Origin: Blastocystis sp. Blastoise
Taxonomy: Eukaryota > Sar > Bigyra > Opalinata > Blastocystidae
NCBI GenBank assembly: GCA_039096225.1
Contig: JBBPEB010000014.1
Location: 1,189,501-1,253,500, forward strand
Direction: 5' to 3'
DNA: 64,000 nucleotides
The notes under the pieces are model-generated. The model saw nothing but the letters and a program-made list of their open reading frames with translations. It searched no databases and was not told the origin of the DNA. The first letter of the stretch is position 1. Each line of letters begins with the position of its first letter. Below are positions 31,093-58,115 of this stretch, one piece after another. The position numbers and the translations under genes are program-made.

Positions 31093-32493
31093 TTACTTGG
31101 TAGATATTTGTATTTGATCTCCATCTAAAAGGATATTATTAATAGAAACTTCTATTCCTGAATGAAAACGTGTTTCATCTAAATCATTTAATTTATTAAA
31201 TATTTCAGATTCAGTATCTCGAAGAGTAGATATATTAGCAAATAATTGATTAAATAAAACATCCATTGCTTCATTTGTATCTGTTTCATATCGTTTTATA
31301 TTTTTCTTGGTTATATAACGAACAAAGAATTGTGTAGAACTTTTATTATCTTCTGATACATAAGGAGTAAATGAATATACATTAATATCAGCTAATCTTG
31401 TTGATGCTAATTCAACAAATAATGGATAAAACTCTAAAGTAATATTACAATTTATATATGCATAATTCACACGTTTCATCTGTACACGGAAATCTAAATA
31501 TCTATATTTAGAATTAGAATTACCATGATGACTTTCTGAGCAACCTGCATAATTCTTTGTTGACCAATATGAAATACCATTTTGAATAGAACATTTTCTT
31601 GTTATATATCCAATATAATCAATATTCCCTATACGTTCACATGGATAATAAATAATATCATTTAAATAATAATGATTATTAGGATTATAATCAAGGGGTA
31701 AATCATCAACAGGTATAGAACATTCAACTTTATTTTCTGTATTCTCTATATAAAAAAATGAAAATGTAAATTCACTATGAAATATAGTACCAAAATTCAT
31801 CATTAAATAATGTGTAATTTGATAACTAGCACTTTCAGAATTCTCTAAATCATTCATATCACCACGTTGGAAATAATATACATATTCATGAAGAGTAATA
31901 ATTCGTATATATACAAGAATAACAGGTTCTTCACCAGGAGATGATATTGTTTCTACAGCACCAACATATACATCTCCAATAGCAAAAGGAAAAACACTAA
32001 CTAGAGAATAAATAATACTTACTCTAGTTTTTGCATCGATCAAAGAAGCTTCAATACCAGTCATCTTAATTACCCAATCTACACCAACATATCCAAGTGG
32101 AATACCTCCATTTGATTTTGCTTTTGAAAAACAACCATCTACATAAGTTTTACCTATCCAGCTAGAACCAGATTTGAAACAACTCTTCGTAATTACACCA
32201 AAGTATCCATCATCACAGTTAGCATCTTTTATACTTTGACCATAAGGAATTCCATTTGAACACATACTATCAGTAGGGATACAATTTCCATTTATATACA
32301 TCGTTCCACTCTCACACTTTCTACAAGCCGATGAATGAGTATGTTGGATTACTTCTCCATTACAATAAGAACAACTAAACATTCCTTCATCAGCATAATA
32401 TTGATCAGGACAAGATAATGAGATCGCACTTGATAGAAGAAGAATAAATACTAAAGATTTCATGGATCCAATTTGATTCATAATAGGAAACAT
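31093..32493 (-). CDS. Secreted cysteine-rich protein with two Cys-plus-SEA-like modules
   Basis: A single uninterrupted frame of 466 residues ends at TAA 31093-31095. Three ATGs lie at the start; the third (32463) gives the cleanest signal peptide (MKSLVFILLLSSAISLSC). A Cys-rich EGF-like opening (CPDQYYADEGMFSCSYC ... CRKCESG) is followed by two copies of one module. Each copy is a C-x(n)-C-GYxG-x-ITxxC-x-W-x-C block (DGYFGVITKSC..., then YIGYITRKC...) followed by about 120 residues of alternating hydrophobic strands. The same block precedes the membrane segment of the 756-5880 surface protein. No transmembrane helix or GPI-like tail is visible, so secretion is inferred. The family is not recognised by name. 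The absence of introns stands out here. Confidence 0.75.
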   Translation of the reverse strand: MFPIMNQIGSMKSLVFILLLSSAISLSCPDQYYADEGMFSCSYCNGEVIQHTHSSACRKCESGTMYINGNCIPTDSMCSNGIPYGQSIKDANCDDGYFGVITKSCFKSGSSWIGKTYVDGCFSKAKSNGGIPLGYVGVDWVIKMTGIEASLIDAKTRVSIIYSLVSVFPFAIGDVYVGAVETISSPGEEPVILVYIRIITLHEYVYYFQRGDMNDLENSESASYQITHYLMMNFGTIFHSEFTFSFFYIENTENKVECSIPVDDLPLDYNPNNHYYLNDIIYYPCERIGNIDYIGYITRKCSIQNGISYWSTKNYAGCSESHHGNSNSKYRYLDFRVQMKRVNYAYINCNITLEFYPLFVELASTRLADINVYSFTPYVSEDNKSSTQFFVRYITKKNIKRYETDTNEAMDVLFNQLFANISTLRDTESEIFNKLNDLDETRFHSGIEVSINNILLDGDQIQISTK

Positions 32494-33285
32494 ATTTTAA
32501 TTAATGATTTTCTTTTTTTTGGTGAAAAATGAATATTCACTGAATTTTTTGAAAGAATTCATTATTATTTTTATTCTTTTTAAAATATTTTTTTCGATCA
32601 GAACAATGATGTTTTTGTATTTATATTGTTAATATTTATTGGATAACAATAATTAAGACTCAGTAAGAGTGTAGAAGAGTGTTTTAAACATATCTATTCT
32701 TCTTTTAATGTGAATATCGGATTAAACGTTGATGTTTTTGAGCCATGTTTATTTTGTTAAACAAAATATAGTATAATGAATAGTTAACCAATAACATGTA
32801 TAAAAAAATAAGTATTTAAATCAAAGAAAATAATAAATTGTTTTATTTTATTTATAAATGCATTTCTTTTTAATAAGTGAATTGATGTAGATATCATAAT
32901 ATAGAATTAGTGTATTTTATCTATTTCACCTTATGTTTTATTTAAATAAAAAGTATTTAATTATCATTTTCTATATGAATTGTGTATACTACATATTTAG
33001 AACACTATGAATTAATTTAGTGAATATATTACTAATTTAAAGGATGCTTATTTGTTCAAAATCATTATTTTCTAGTGTTATCTTAATTGAGAATTTGATT
33101 ATAAGTAGACAAAAAGGAATTATGTAGTTGTGACTGATTTTTATTTTTATTCCAAATATTATGAATAATTTTTTTCTTTTGTATTATGTTGATATTGTTT
33201 TATAATTTCTCAATTAAAAAAAAAACAAAAAAACAGTATTAAAAATAAGTAACTAATATATAACACATTCCATATAAGATTCAAC
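32494..33285. other. Intergenic
   Basis: AT-rich spacer upstream of the secreted-protein gene and downstream of the cyclophilin. No open frame, repeat or RNA gene is seen. Confidence 0.4.
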
Positions 33286-34383
33286 TTATTCTTTCTATAA
33301 ATATAAAAATTAATAAACAATATATAGAATAGATATATATATTCAAAAAATAATTATCTTACCTTTTCTTCAGGTTTCTTCTCTTCAGGTTTCTTTTCTT
33401 CAGTCTTCTTTTCCTCAGGTTTCTTTTCTTCAGTCTTCTTTTCTTCAGGTTTCTTTTCAACAGGCTTCTTTTCAACCTTCTTTTCTTCAGGCTTAGTTTC
33501 CTCTATATAATAAATATAGTAATAATAAAAATATATATTTATAATAATAAATACAAACAATATAATGTTACATATAATAAAATAAAAAAAATAGTTCTAT
33601 ATACTGATTTCACCACAGTCAGCAATAATAACAGGAAGACGAGGTTTATCATCCCTATCCGTATTTACTCTTTCGATCTTACGAACAACACTATAACCAT
33701 CATAAACTTCTCCGAAAACTACATGTTTACCATTAAGATGAGGTGTAGCTACCTATTATAGTATATAATATAATATAAAATAGTATACTATAAGCAAAAT
33801 AAAAAAAAAATAAAATAATATAAACAATAAAATAAAATAATATAAACAATAAAATTAAAATAAAATAATAACATATATTTACAGTAGTAATAAAGAATTG
33901 AGAACCATTGGTATTACGACCAGCATTAGCCATAGATAACATACCAGGTTTAGTATGTTTATGTTTGAAGTTTTCATCGTTGAACTTATTACCATAGATA
34001 GATTCACCACCAGTACCATTACCTCTAGTGAAATCACCACCTTGAATCATAAAATCAGAAATAACTCTATGGAAAGAACAACCCTTGAAATGTAAAGGTT
34101 TTCCACACTTTCCCTTTCCCTTTTCACCAGTACATAAAGCTCTATAATAATAGAATAACTCAACAAATGATAAAGAAAATACCTAAAGTTCTCAGAAGTC
34201 TTAGGAGTATCCTATATACATCAAATAATAATTCTCTTATCTAGAAAAAAATACATACAGCGTATAACTTCATAGAAATACGACCAACTATGGTAAATTA
34301 TTCAAAAAACAAAAGCTAAACATACTTGGCTTTCCACCAATTGTTATATCAAAGAAAACCTTAGCGTAAGTGCTATCACTCAT
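33286..34383 (-). CDS. Cyclophilin-type peptidyl-prolyl isomerase with charged C-terminal tail
   Basis: Seven exons (34383-34326, 34287-34259, 34211-34183, 34141-33883, 33752-33605, 33502-33363, 33294-33286) give 223 residues. The first 175 are a full single-domain cyclophilin that catalyses proline cis-trans isomerisation. Visible landmarks are [20 protein letters not shown] (a divergent-loop form), [15 protein letters not shown] with the catalytic Arg and Phe, [19 protein letters not shown] and LNGKHVVFG. The residue matching Trx121 (W121) of human cyclophilin A is His (PHLNGKH), which in other cyclophilins goes with weak cyclosporin binding. The usual Pro of NAGPNTNGS is Arg. A tail of KKPEEKK-type repeats follows, encoded by its own exon. 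The final 9-nt exon is inferred; without that splice the protein ends four codons later as EKVR. There is no signal peptide, so it is probably cytosolic or nuclear. Confidence 0.93.
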
Positions 34384-35884
34384 GACTAAATACCGTAAAT
34401 AAATATATAAATATTTAAAAAATAAAAGAAACCACAGATTTTTTTTGGTTCAAAATTCTGGAAAAATCGTCAGATTGACTTAATTCGACTGAATTATTAT
34501 TTTTATTCTTTTCGACTACTCTCTTTTATTGTGATGTATTGATTATATTCACATATTAGAAATCATATTAAATATCCATATAAGAAACTATTTAGAATTG
34601 ATTCGTTTTCTATTCATTGGAGTAGCTAATATAGTTGATGAGTTTTTCTTATTAATAAATATGGAAAGAAAGATGATACAAAGAATTTAATGTTGTTGAA
34701 CCTGAAATTAATTTATATATATACTCAAAAAACAAAAATGAATCAAGTTGATTATTCTGATTTTAGTGTTTTTCTTATATATTCTCATGCTTCACTTTAA
34801 CTAAACATTTCTTATATGTTTAAATTAAAAAATTAAGATTGAATTTATATTGTGATAGCCAATAGAATATAATAAAAATAATATTTGATTAGTAGAAAAA
34901 TTGCATATTTATATATATATAAATATAATCGAGAATAGCTTACAAAGAAAAGATAATAATTATTAAATTTTACATATACAGATAAAAAATAGTCTTGAAT
35001 TAAAACCTAGGATATACAAGATATATATATGATATGATGGTTAAAAAAGTGGGTTATAATATATATAGAATAGGTGTATATATAAATATAGAGTAATTAA
35101 CATAATAGGAAATATGTACAAAATAATAATAGTAAAAAAAAAGTAATAATGTTTATGTCTATTGAATTTGTCAAGTATTATAAATATATAGAAATAGGTT
35201 GAAAAAAAAAATAATAATAGGATTGTCGTTTGAATCAATTGTATAAGTATGTAAATAATAAAATATATATATATAAATTGATGTTAATGATCATTATAGA
35301 ATCTACAAAGAAACAAAATAAAATTAAAAATAATAATGTATAATACAATAAATAAAAATGTACTTTTGTTTAAACTTAGTTCTATAGATAATACAAAAAG
35401 AGAAAGTATATATATATATTTATCCTAATTACATATTCATATAGCAAAGAAATATCATTATTCTTAAAAGAATAGTAAGAGTATATAGGGAAAGATGATA
35501 GTTATTTATACACATTTATAGTATATAAAAGAATATACATAGTATATTTTAATAATACATATAAAAAGCAAAATGTATGATGGTTTACAATTTTAGAAGA
35601 AAAATAATAATAAAAAAATTAATTATATATATACAAATGTATGAATATATAATTAATGAAGAAATTTGAAGAAGAGGTATAGAAAAAAATATGTCATAAA
35701 TAAGGGATATAATATATATAATAGAGGAGAAAAACGAAGACATAAACGATAATAAGATATAATATTCAAAATATAAAAATAAATAATGAAATATGTTGAA
35801 AAATATGCATAAACAAAAATAGCATAGTTTTCATAAATAATATGTATTTAAATAAATAAACAAATTTGTTAATAATAAAGCAAG
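34384..35884. other. Intergenic, 1.5 kb
   Basis: AT-rich spacer between two minus-strand genes, holding the cyclophilin promoter. No gene or repeat array is seen; the open frame at 35041-35238 is Phe/Tyr/Ile background. Confidence 0.4.
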
Positions 35885-38800
35885 TTATGTACAAACCGAT
35901 ACATGGACTAAAGGCTTGATTGTATCACACCACTATATATAGATAATAATAATAAGTTTAATAGATATAATTATAATAAATAGAATAAATAGAATAAATA
36001 GAATAAATAGAATAAATAGAATAAATAGAATAAATAGAATAAATATTATAAATGTAATAAATGTAATAAATAGAATAAATAGAATAAATAGAATAAATAG
36101 AATAAATAAATACATCAGGTTTCAGTTCATATTGTTCGCATATAGTAGATAATACTTTTGAGAGACCTCTCACTTTTCGATTATTGACAAAAACTGTGGG
36201 AAATGAAGAGATTCTCAATTTACTATGGGCTAAAGCTATGAGATCTTTTTGTAATTGCTATATATACATAATGTAAGAAAAAATGAACAATAAATTAAAA
36301 AATAATGAATACTAAACTAATATATATATATATATACTTTTATAGGTCGTTCGCTTTGTAGACATGTATATATAGATTGTATATCAATATTCGAAGCAAA
36401 AGCACATGTCTCCAAATAAGCAAAGGTATATTTATAGTAACTATTATAAACATATAATAATTTCAAAAAAATAATGAAAATAATTAAAATATAAAAATAA
36501 AATAATACAAATAAACAATATAAAAATAAAATAATACAAATAAACAATATAAAAATAAAATAATATATAAAAATAAAATAATATATAAAAATATATAAAA
36601 TATAATAATATATATACCTTGCAATACATCTATAGAATCTCCAATATCTAAATATATCTGGATAAATAAGATTTGTACATGTATAAAGTAAAGTAGTATA
36701 ACAAGATTCCATTTTAGTACCCGTACAAATAGAGTCAGCCATTGGAGGATCTATATGTGTGTCATCATCAAGAGTAGTTAAATAATGAAGTTGACCCTTA
36801 TTAATAGGATGTATATATAATAACAAATAATACTGAATACTATATATATATAATAATAATAATACATTTGATAATAACAATAAAAATATGATAATAATAA
36901 AGACATATATATATATATATATATATATGTACTCTTTTAAAACTAGTAAAGAGTTCATTATTCCCGCCAATAATTTGGCGCTATTTCTACAATCGAAATC
37001 AACAAATATATCAACACGAGGTGTATCTTTATTAATACTAATTTGATCTTTTATATAATAATCAGGATTATAAGTTTCATCTAAACTAATATCTCTACCT
37101 TGATCTCTTATTATACGTTTTATAGAACAATAATCATATGTATTCTTAGGTATATATTTACATATAATAGATGAAATTGTAGTATTTTCAAGAGTATATA
37201 TAGATTGATGAATCGCTACTAATGGTAAAGAAGAATCCATAAATGAAGTAGTATTATAATTACTTAATACTAAAGAATTACGTAATTTGATACTTTCAAT
37301 AAATTTATCTTTTGTTTCAGAAGATTTTACACAATCATTTATATTAATAGCATCTATTTGTAAGTCATTTAAACATTGAATAAAAGAATCTAATTTACGA
37401 TTTGATTTAGTAAGTAAACATACTGTAAAATACCATTCTTTTAATGGATTTTGAATCATATCTAAAGAACATATATAACGAGATACAGATCGAATCATTT
37501 TCTTTGTTGATGTATCTATCACTTGATCAACTTCAGAATCAAAATTAATATATAAATTCTGTAATGGTAAATAATGAATAGTTAATAATTGATAAATATC
37601 ACTTTCTAAAAGAGTAGTAATACTATTAATAAAAGAAGGCTCAATAATAGTATCAAGATCAAATATAATATTTATAGGAATAGGAGAAATCGAAGGAATA
37701 GGTGTATTCTTAATAATATTCATTATATAATCATTAGTATTAAATATTATAGGAGATATATATTGTAAAGGAAGTAAAGAAGAAAATATTTTTTGTATAT
37801 TAGAATACGATATATAACCTTCTATAGAAATATAGAATAAGATAGATAAATATATATATTTTATATAATAATAATAATAATAACAATTATATGTAAATAT
37901 ATATATACTATTATTATCGTTAGAAATCATTTTATTAAGAGATCTTTGTTTTATGAACGTAAGTGCATCCGATGAATTATATGTCCATTTTGGAAGATCT
38001 TCTTGTGTAGCAATAGTATCAGTTTGTAAAGCTATACAGATATATAATAAGTTAGTTATATCATAGTATTATAGTAATAAATTAATTATATCATAGTATT
38101 ATAGTAATAAGTTAATTATATTATAGTATTATTATAGTAATAAATTATATAGTATTACTATTTATATAGTATACAAAAATAATAATAATAATAATAAATA
38201 GAAGAATCATACTATTTAAGGCTGTATCATTTAAACCATACATATCTATAATTTCTTTAATACGTTCAAGGGGATTTACATGTATATTATTATCTTTATT
38301 ATTTAATATATTTTCTATCCAACTAGAATCTTTTTTATTATTATTGTTATCTTCTTCCTCTTCTTCTTCTGCTTTTTCGTCTTCTTCTTTATTTTTATCT
38401 ACTGTAGTAGTTGAAGAAGTTATATCATTATTATTATTATCAGAAGATAAAGACGTTGTACTTGAATTTTCATCATTAATTATTATTTTTTTCTTCTTTT
38501 CTTCTTTTTCTTCATCATCATTATCATCATTATCATTATCATCCTTCTTCTTATCTATTTGAGTAGTTGGATTTTCATCATTAATTATTATTTTTTTCTT
38601 CTTTTCTTCTTCATCATTATCATCATTATCATCATCATCATCATCCTTCTTTGGAATAATAGTTTTTATTTCTTGTACATCCACTGTTTCCGTATTTGTT
38701 TTCTCTGACATAATATCCTGAGGAGTACTTATACTTTCTTGCTCTTCAACTATATTATTATTATTCTCTTTATTATTAGTCTCTTTATTATTATTCTCTT

Positions 38801-41184
38801 TATTATTCTCATTATTATTATTCTCTTTATTATTATTCTCTTTATTACTATTCTCTTTATTATTCTCTGTAGTAGTCTGTATAGTAGATGCTGATTGTGA
38901 TTCAGAAGAGACAGTTGAAGATTTTTTATCCGATTTCTCATCATCTTCTTCATCACTTAAATTTAATAAAGACATTAATTTTCCATCTTGTTCTTGTTTC
39001 TTTGTATTCTCCGTAGAATCATTGGATGTATTTAATTGAGTTTCTGTTCTTGAATTATCTGATTGGACACTCTTGTTTAATGTTGTAGAATCTTGAATAG
39101 TATCCTTAGAAATATTGGTTTTCTTTGTAGTAGCATCACTCTTTTTATCATCTTCATCATCATTATCAAGAGATAGAATATTAGTCAATGAAGACTTATT
39201 CATTTCTATATATATATATATAGTAGAGTATAGTATACAATTGAATATAATAATAATTATTAATTATGATAAAAAAATAATGGAATATAATCATATCTAT
39301 ATATATGTATATAGAAATATAATATATTATATACTTTCAGATGTATCTTTTGTAGTCGTATCTTTAGTTAATTTCATAAATTGATCATCATCTTCATCAT
39401 CCTCATCATCATTGGATGTTGTTTTCTTTGTATCTTTTGGATTCTGTTGCCTTAAATGAGTTTTGGGTTCTTCTTTCTCTTTATTATTAATTATTTCTTT
39501 CTCTTTATTAATAATTATTTCTTTTCCTTTATTTATATCATTTATAGTAGAAGCTTCTTTTTCTTTCTTTATATTATTTATAGCTTCATTTTCTTTTTCT
39601 TTCTTTATATTATTTGTAGTAGCATTTTCTTTTTCTTTATTATTTTCTTTTATAAAATTTGGAGAAGAAGAAGACGACGAAGAAGTACCAGTACTACTTG
39701 TAGTACTACTAATATTATCATTGCTATTACTTTTAGCATTATTATTAGTATCTGTAGAATTAAATAATTTTGCCATATCATCAATAGTTAATGCTTTCTT
39801 TTGTTTTAATGGTTTTTGTTTAATACCCATTGCTTTTAATAAGGCAGCTTTACGTTCTTCTTCAGATACATCTTCTTGTTCACCTGTATCTAATACCTGA
39901 CTATCTATTCTTGTAGTTGTACCATCTTCATTATCAATTACTTCATTCTCTTTCTTTTTCATAATCTTCTCAAATTCTTCTTCAATATTCACAATTTTTT
40001 GTTTTTTCTTCTCTGCTATAATCAATTCAACAGCCCTATGTTCAATAGAAGAAAGAGCTATCTGTTGTTTCTTTTCATCACTAATTGGTGTTGCAGCAAC
40101 TATAATATAATTAGATAAAAATTAAATATTTTTATAATATATAAATAATTATACAAATATGTTTGCAACATATATTATTTGTTTATTATTATTATTATTA
40201 TTAATATATATATATATATACCTGGAGCAGTTTCTTGTGGTTTTCCAGTAAGTTCTTCTTCTGTATATGGCATTCTGGTTGAATAAACATTACGAGTGGT
40301 AGGAGGAGCTATAAAATAAGGAGATAATAATATGATATATATAATATAAATATAAATATAATAATAATAATATAATAAAAATAATAATAATAATAATAAA
40401 TAAAAATAAGAATACATATTACATACTATACTTAAAATACATATAATGATTTTTAATAATATCATATTTGTCAATAGGAATAACATTATAATTTAGACTT
40501 AATCGTTTTTCTTCATCTTTTGGTTCAATTTCCATTTCATATAATCGTTTATAATAAGAAACACGGTTTTTCACTTCTTTATCAATACCTGTACATCTTG
40601 ATTCACATGTATAGTTACCTATAATAACCACGGGAGCAGACATTTTATTATTAACAAATAAAGAAGTAAAAGCATCATAATGTTCTAATACCTATATAAA
40701 TAATAATAAATATAAAAAAAAATAATATATAAATAATAAATAATCTATAAATATATATACTTTTCTTCCCTTTGATGTACCTGTACATTCATAAAAGTGA
40801 TTAATAGGGAATTGAGGCTCAAAACAATTACGAATAGCCATATCATCCGTTATTTTTACACTATATAATCAATATAATATATGTAATATATGTAATAAAT
40901 ATAATAAATATAATAAATATAATAAATATAATAAATATAATCAATATAATAAATAAAATAAATATAGTATAATATACTAAAATAAGCATTTCAAAGCTTT
41001 AACTTGTTTCTTTTGAGAATAAATCATATCTAATGCACACATTCCATAAATATATTTAATACATTTCTCATCTTCCATATCACATAGTTGATTTCCTTCA
41101 TTCAATTTAATAGAAGCAGGAAGCATAGGAACAATATGAACTACATACCAAGTATCAATACTATATAATAATAATAATAATAAG

Positions 41185-41219
<35 letters not shown>

Positions 41220-42405
41220 TAATAAATATTGTTCATTATTAATGTATAAAAAAAAATATATATATATACCTTTGGGTTTGTAAAAGATGAAGAGAAAGAT
41301 AAGTCCATACAAAAATATTACTAATACTTATAAAATCAGTAAATACAGTCACATATATCTATATAATAATCACAATAATAAGTATAATAATAATAATAAT
41401 AATATATATATATATACCTTATAAGGAAGAGGAACAGATCCTACAAAATGTCGTTTAACAGGAGGAGGCGTTGTAACTACTTTCTTTTCAGTCTATTATA
41501 TATTATATATATTATATATTTATTATAGATAATAAAAATATACGGCAACAGGAGCTAAACATGGCTATAGAAAAAAATAATAAATAATAAATAATAAATA
41601 ATAAATAGTAAATATTAAATAATAAATATACAGGTGGTATAACGTCGCCTTTAAAAGATTCACAAATAACATCTTTAAGATTAGGACATTCCCCAGGACA
41701 GATTTTGCCGTCAACAACAATTGTAGGGAATTGAGCAATAGGATCAGGATAAGCACGATAACGTTGAACAACCATCTCTTTAAATACCTAAAAAAAAAAT
41801 AGAAAAATTATTAAAAAAATAAATAATGATCTATATACATCTCCTTCTTCTTTTGCACATTTCTTAATAACTCTCCAATCAACTCGGCCATCCACAGAAC
41901 ATTGATAACCCCAAAGATCTAGTTCTTCACTATGTCTATAAAAATAAATTAGTTTAAATAAAAAAAAAATCTTGTATTTAATATAGCTACATACAATTGA
42001 ATACATTTCAAAAACTCAACAGATGAACGTGGACCCATCATCTTAACACAACAATATTGATAAAGCTCTACTCTACATTCATTACGACCATTTAAACATT
42101 TTCCTAATCCAGTTTCAGGATCGATCTCAGTCCTTCCAAGTGGATCAAATGAAAAACTTGTGAAACGAAATATACTAAGCTATAAAAATCATACAAAAAT
42201 GATACATACGGATCCTTTACATAACTCTTCAAATGTTCTGCAATATAAAGTTGCGATGCAAGTTGTCCCGCTTGTGTATGAAGTGACACTGTAACCGAAT
42301 TCTAAAATAATTATTGTTTTCATGCAAAAAAATAATAGAAAAATATACTGCTAGATAACACAGTACTGCCAGTATTAAAATACAATTCTTTTCAAAATGA
42401 ATCAT
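35885..42405 (-). CDS. Secretory protein with four tandem thioredoxin-fold (GILT/VSR-like) modules
   Basis: Twenty exons splice in frame to 1562 residues: 42405-42349, 42301-42210, 42174-41995, 41935-41839, 41787-41632, 41564-41544, 41492-41418, 41358-41270, 41160-40978, 40860-40761, 40691-40427, 40308-40222, 40099-39335, 39205-38213, 38031-37909, 37821-36933, 36839-36618, 36440-36338, 36257-36114, 35932-35885. A signal peptide (MIHFEKNCILILAVLCYLA) is exon 1. Module 1 (about 20-225) reads VTVSLHTQ, then CLNGRNECRVELYQYCC, then FPTIVVDGKICPGECP with a following IC helix. Module 2 (240-430) reads IYVTVFTD, CDMEDEKC, APVVIIGNYTC. A very acidic, Asn/Lys-rich stretch fills about 468-1053. Modules 3 and 4 (1095-1562) read INIIFDLD and VDIFVDFD; module 4 ends SSFPTVFVNNRKVRG then ICEQY, like the lumenal thioredoxin-like part of vacuolar sorting receptors. 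None has a CXXC at the usual place. A lumenal binding or sorting role is inferred. Confidence 0.75.
35970..36108 (-). repeat. 9-bp repeat array in an intron
   Basis: About 13 head-to-tail copies of a 9-bp unit (AATAAATAG on the + strand) fill the last intron of the GILT-like gene. Related AATAAATAT 9-mers occur in another intron of the same gene near 40890-40950. Confidence 0.85.
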
Positions 42406-42512
42406 ACTTCTATATACTATTTTTAAATACTTTTTAAATATGACTAACTAAATAAGAAACAGAAGCCCTTAATAAAGAAAAATAATGGGAATTGTAAAAT
42501 TTTTTATGGATA

Positions 42513-42650
42513 TTATTGGATATTCATGAATTTTTTTCTATCAACTCCAAATATTTTGTTTGTTGAATATCGTATTTGTTCTTCTTTTAATAAGTTTGTC
42601 TTATGAACATTTTTAATATCTTCAGCTCTCTCAATCACATACTCTAACAT
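42513..42650 (-). CDS. Possible small protein of 45 residues
   Basis: An ATG-to-TAA frame with a charged composition (MLEYVIERAEDIKNVHK ... FGVDRKKFMN) lies in the 530-bp gap between the GILT-like gene start and the remodeller gene end. A TTTTTCAG acceptor lies one base upstream of the AGATG, and a GTATAT donor (CAAGTATATAAAC) precedes it by about 70 bp, so a 5' untranslated intron is possible. The composition differs from the Ile/Tyr/Phe of random frames here. No family is recognised. Confidence 0.3.
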   Translation of the reverse strand: MLEYVIERAEDIKNVHKTNLLKEEQIRYSTNKIFGVDRKKFMNIQ

Positions 42651-42935
42651 CTCTGAAAAACAATGAATTCTATTAGAAATTTGTAAAGCTACAAGCTTAT
42701 TTCTTAGTTTATATACTTGAAAGAAATCTAAACAAGTAATTTTTAAATGATTAACTTAAAGTAACGAAAAAATGAAAAAGAATGAAAAATAAATATAATT
42801 AAAAATAAAAAAAAAAAGAATCGATATTAATAATTGATATAAAACAGACGAAAAACAAGATGTATAAATATTAAAACAATATTATAGATATAAAACAGAA
42901 ACAGAGTAAAAATATTTAAACTAATAAATGAGAAT

Positions 42936-58115
<15,180 letters not shown>

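Noticed and set aside
38145-38212. C-terminal transmembrane helix (MILLFIIIIIIF) in the GILT-like gene
   Set aside because: It is intron sequence: a GTATGA donor precedes it, the tract is an ATT microsatellite, and splicing restores a normal coding exon at 38031.
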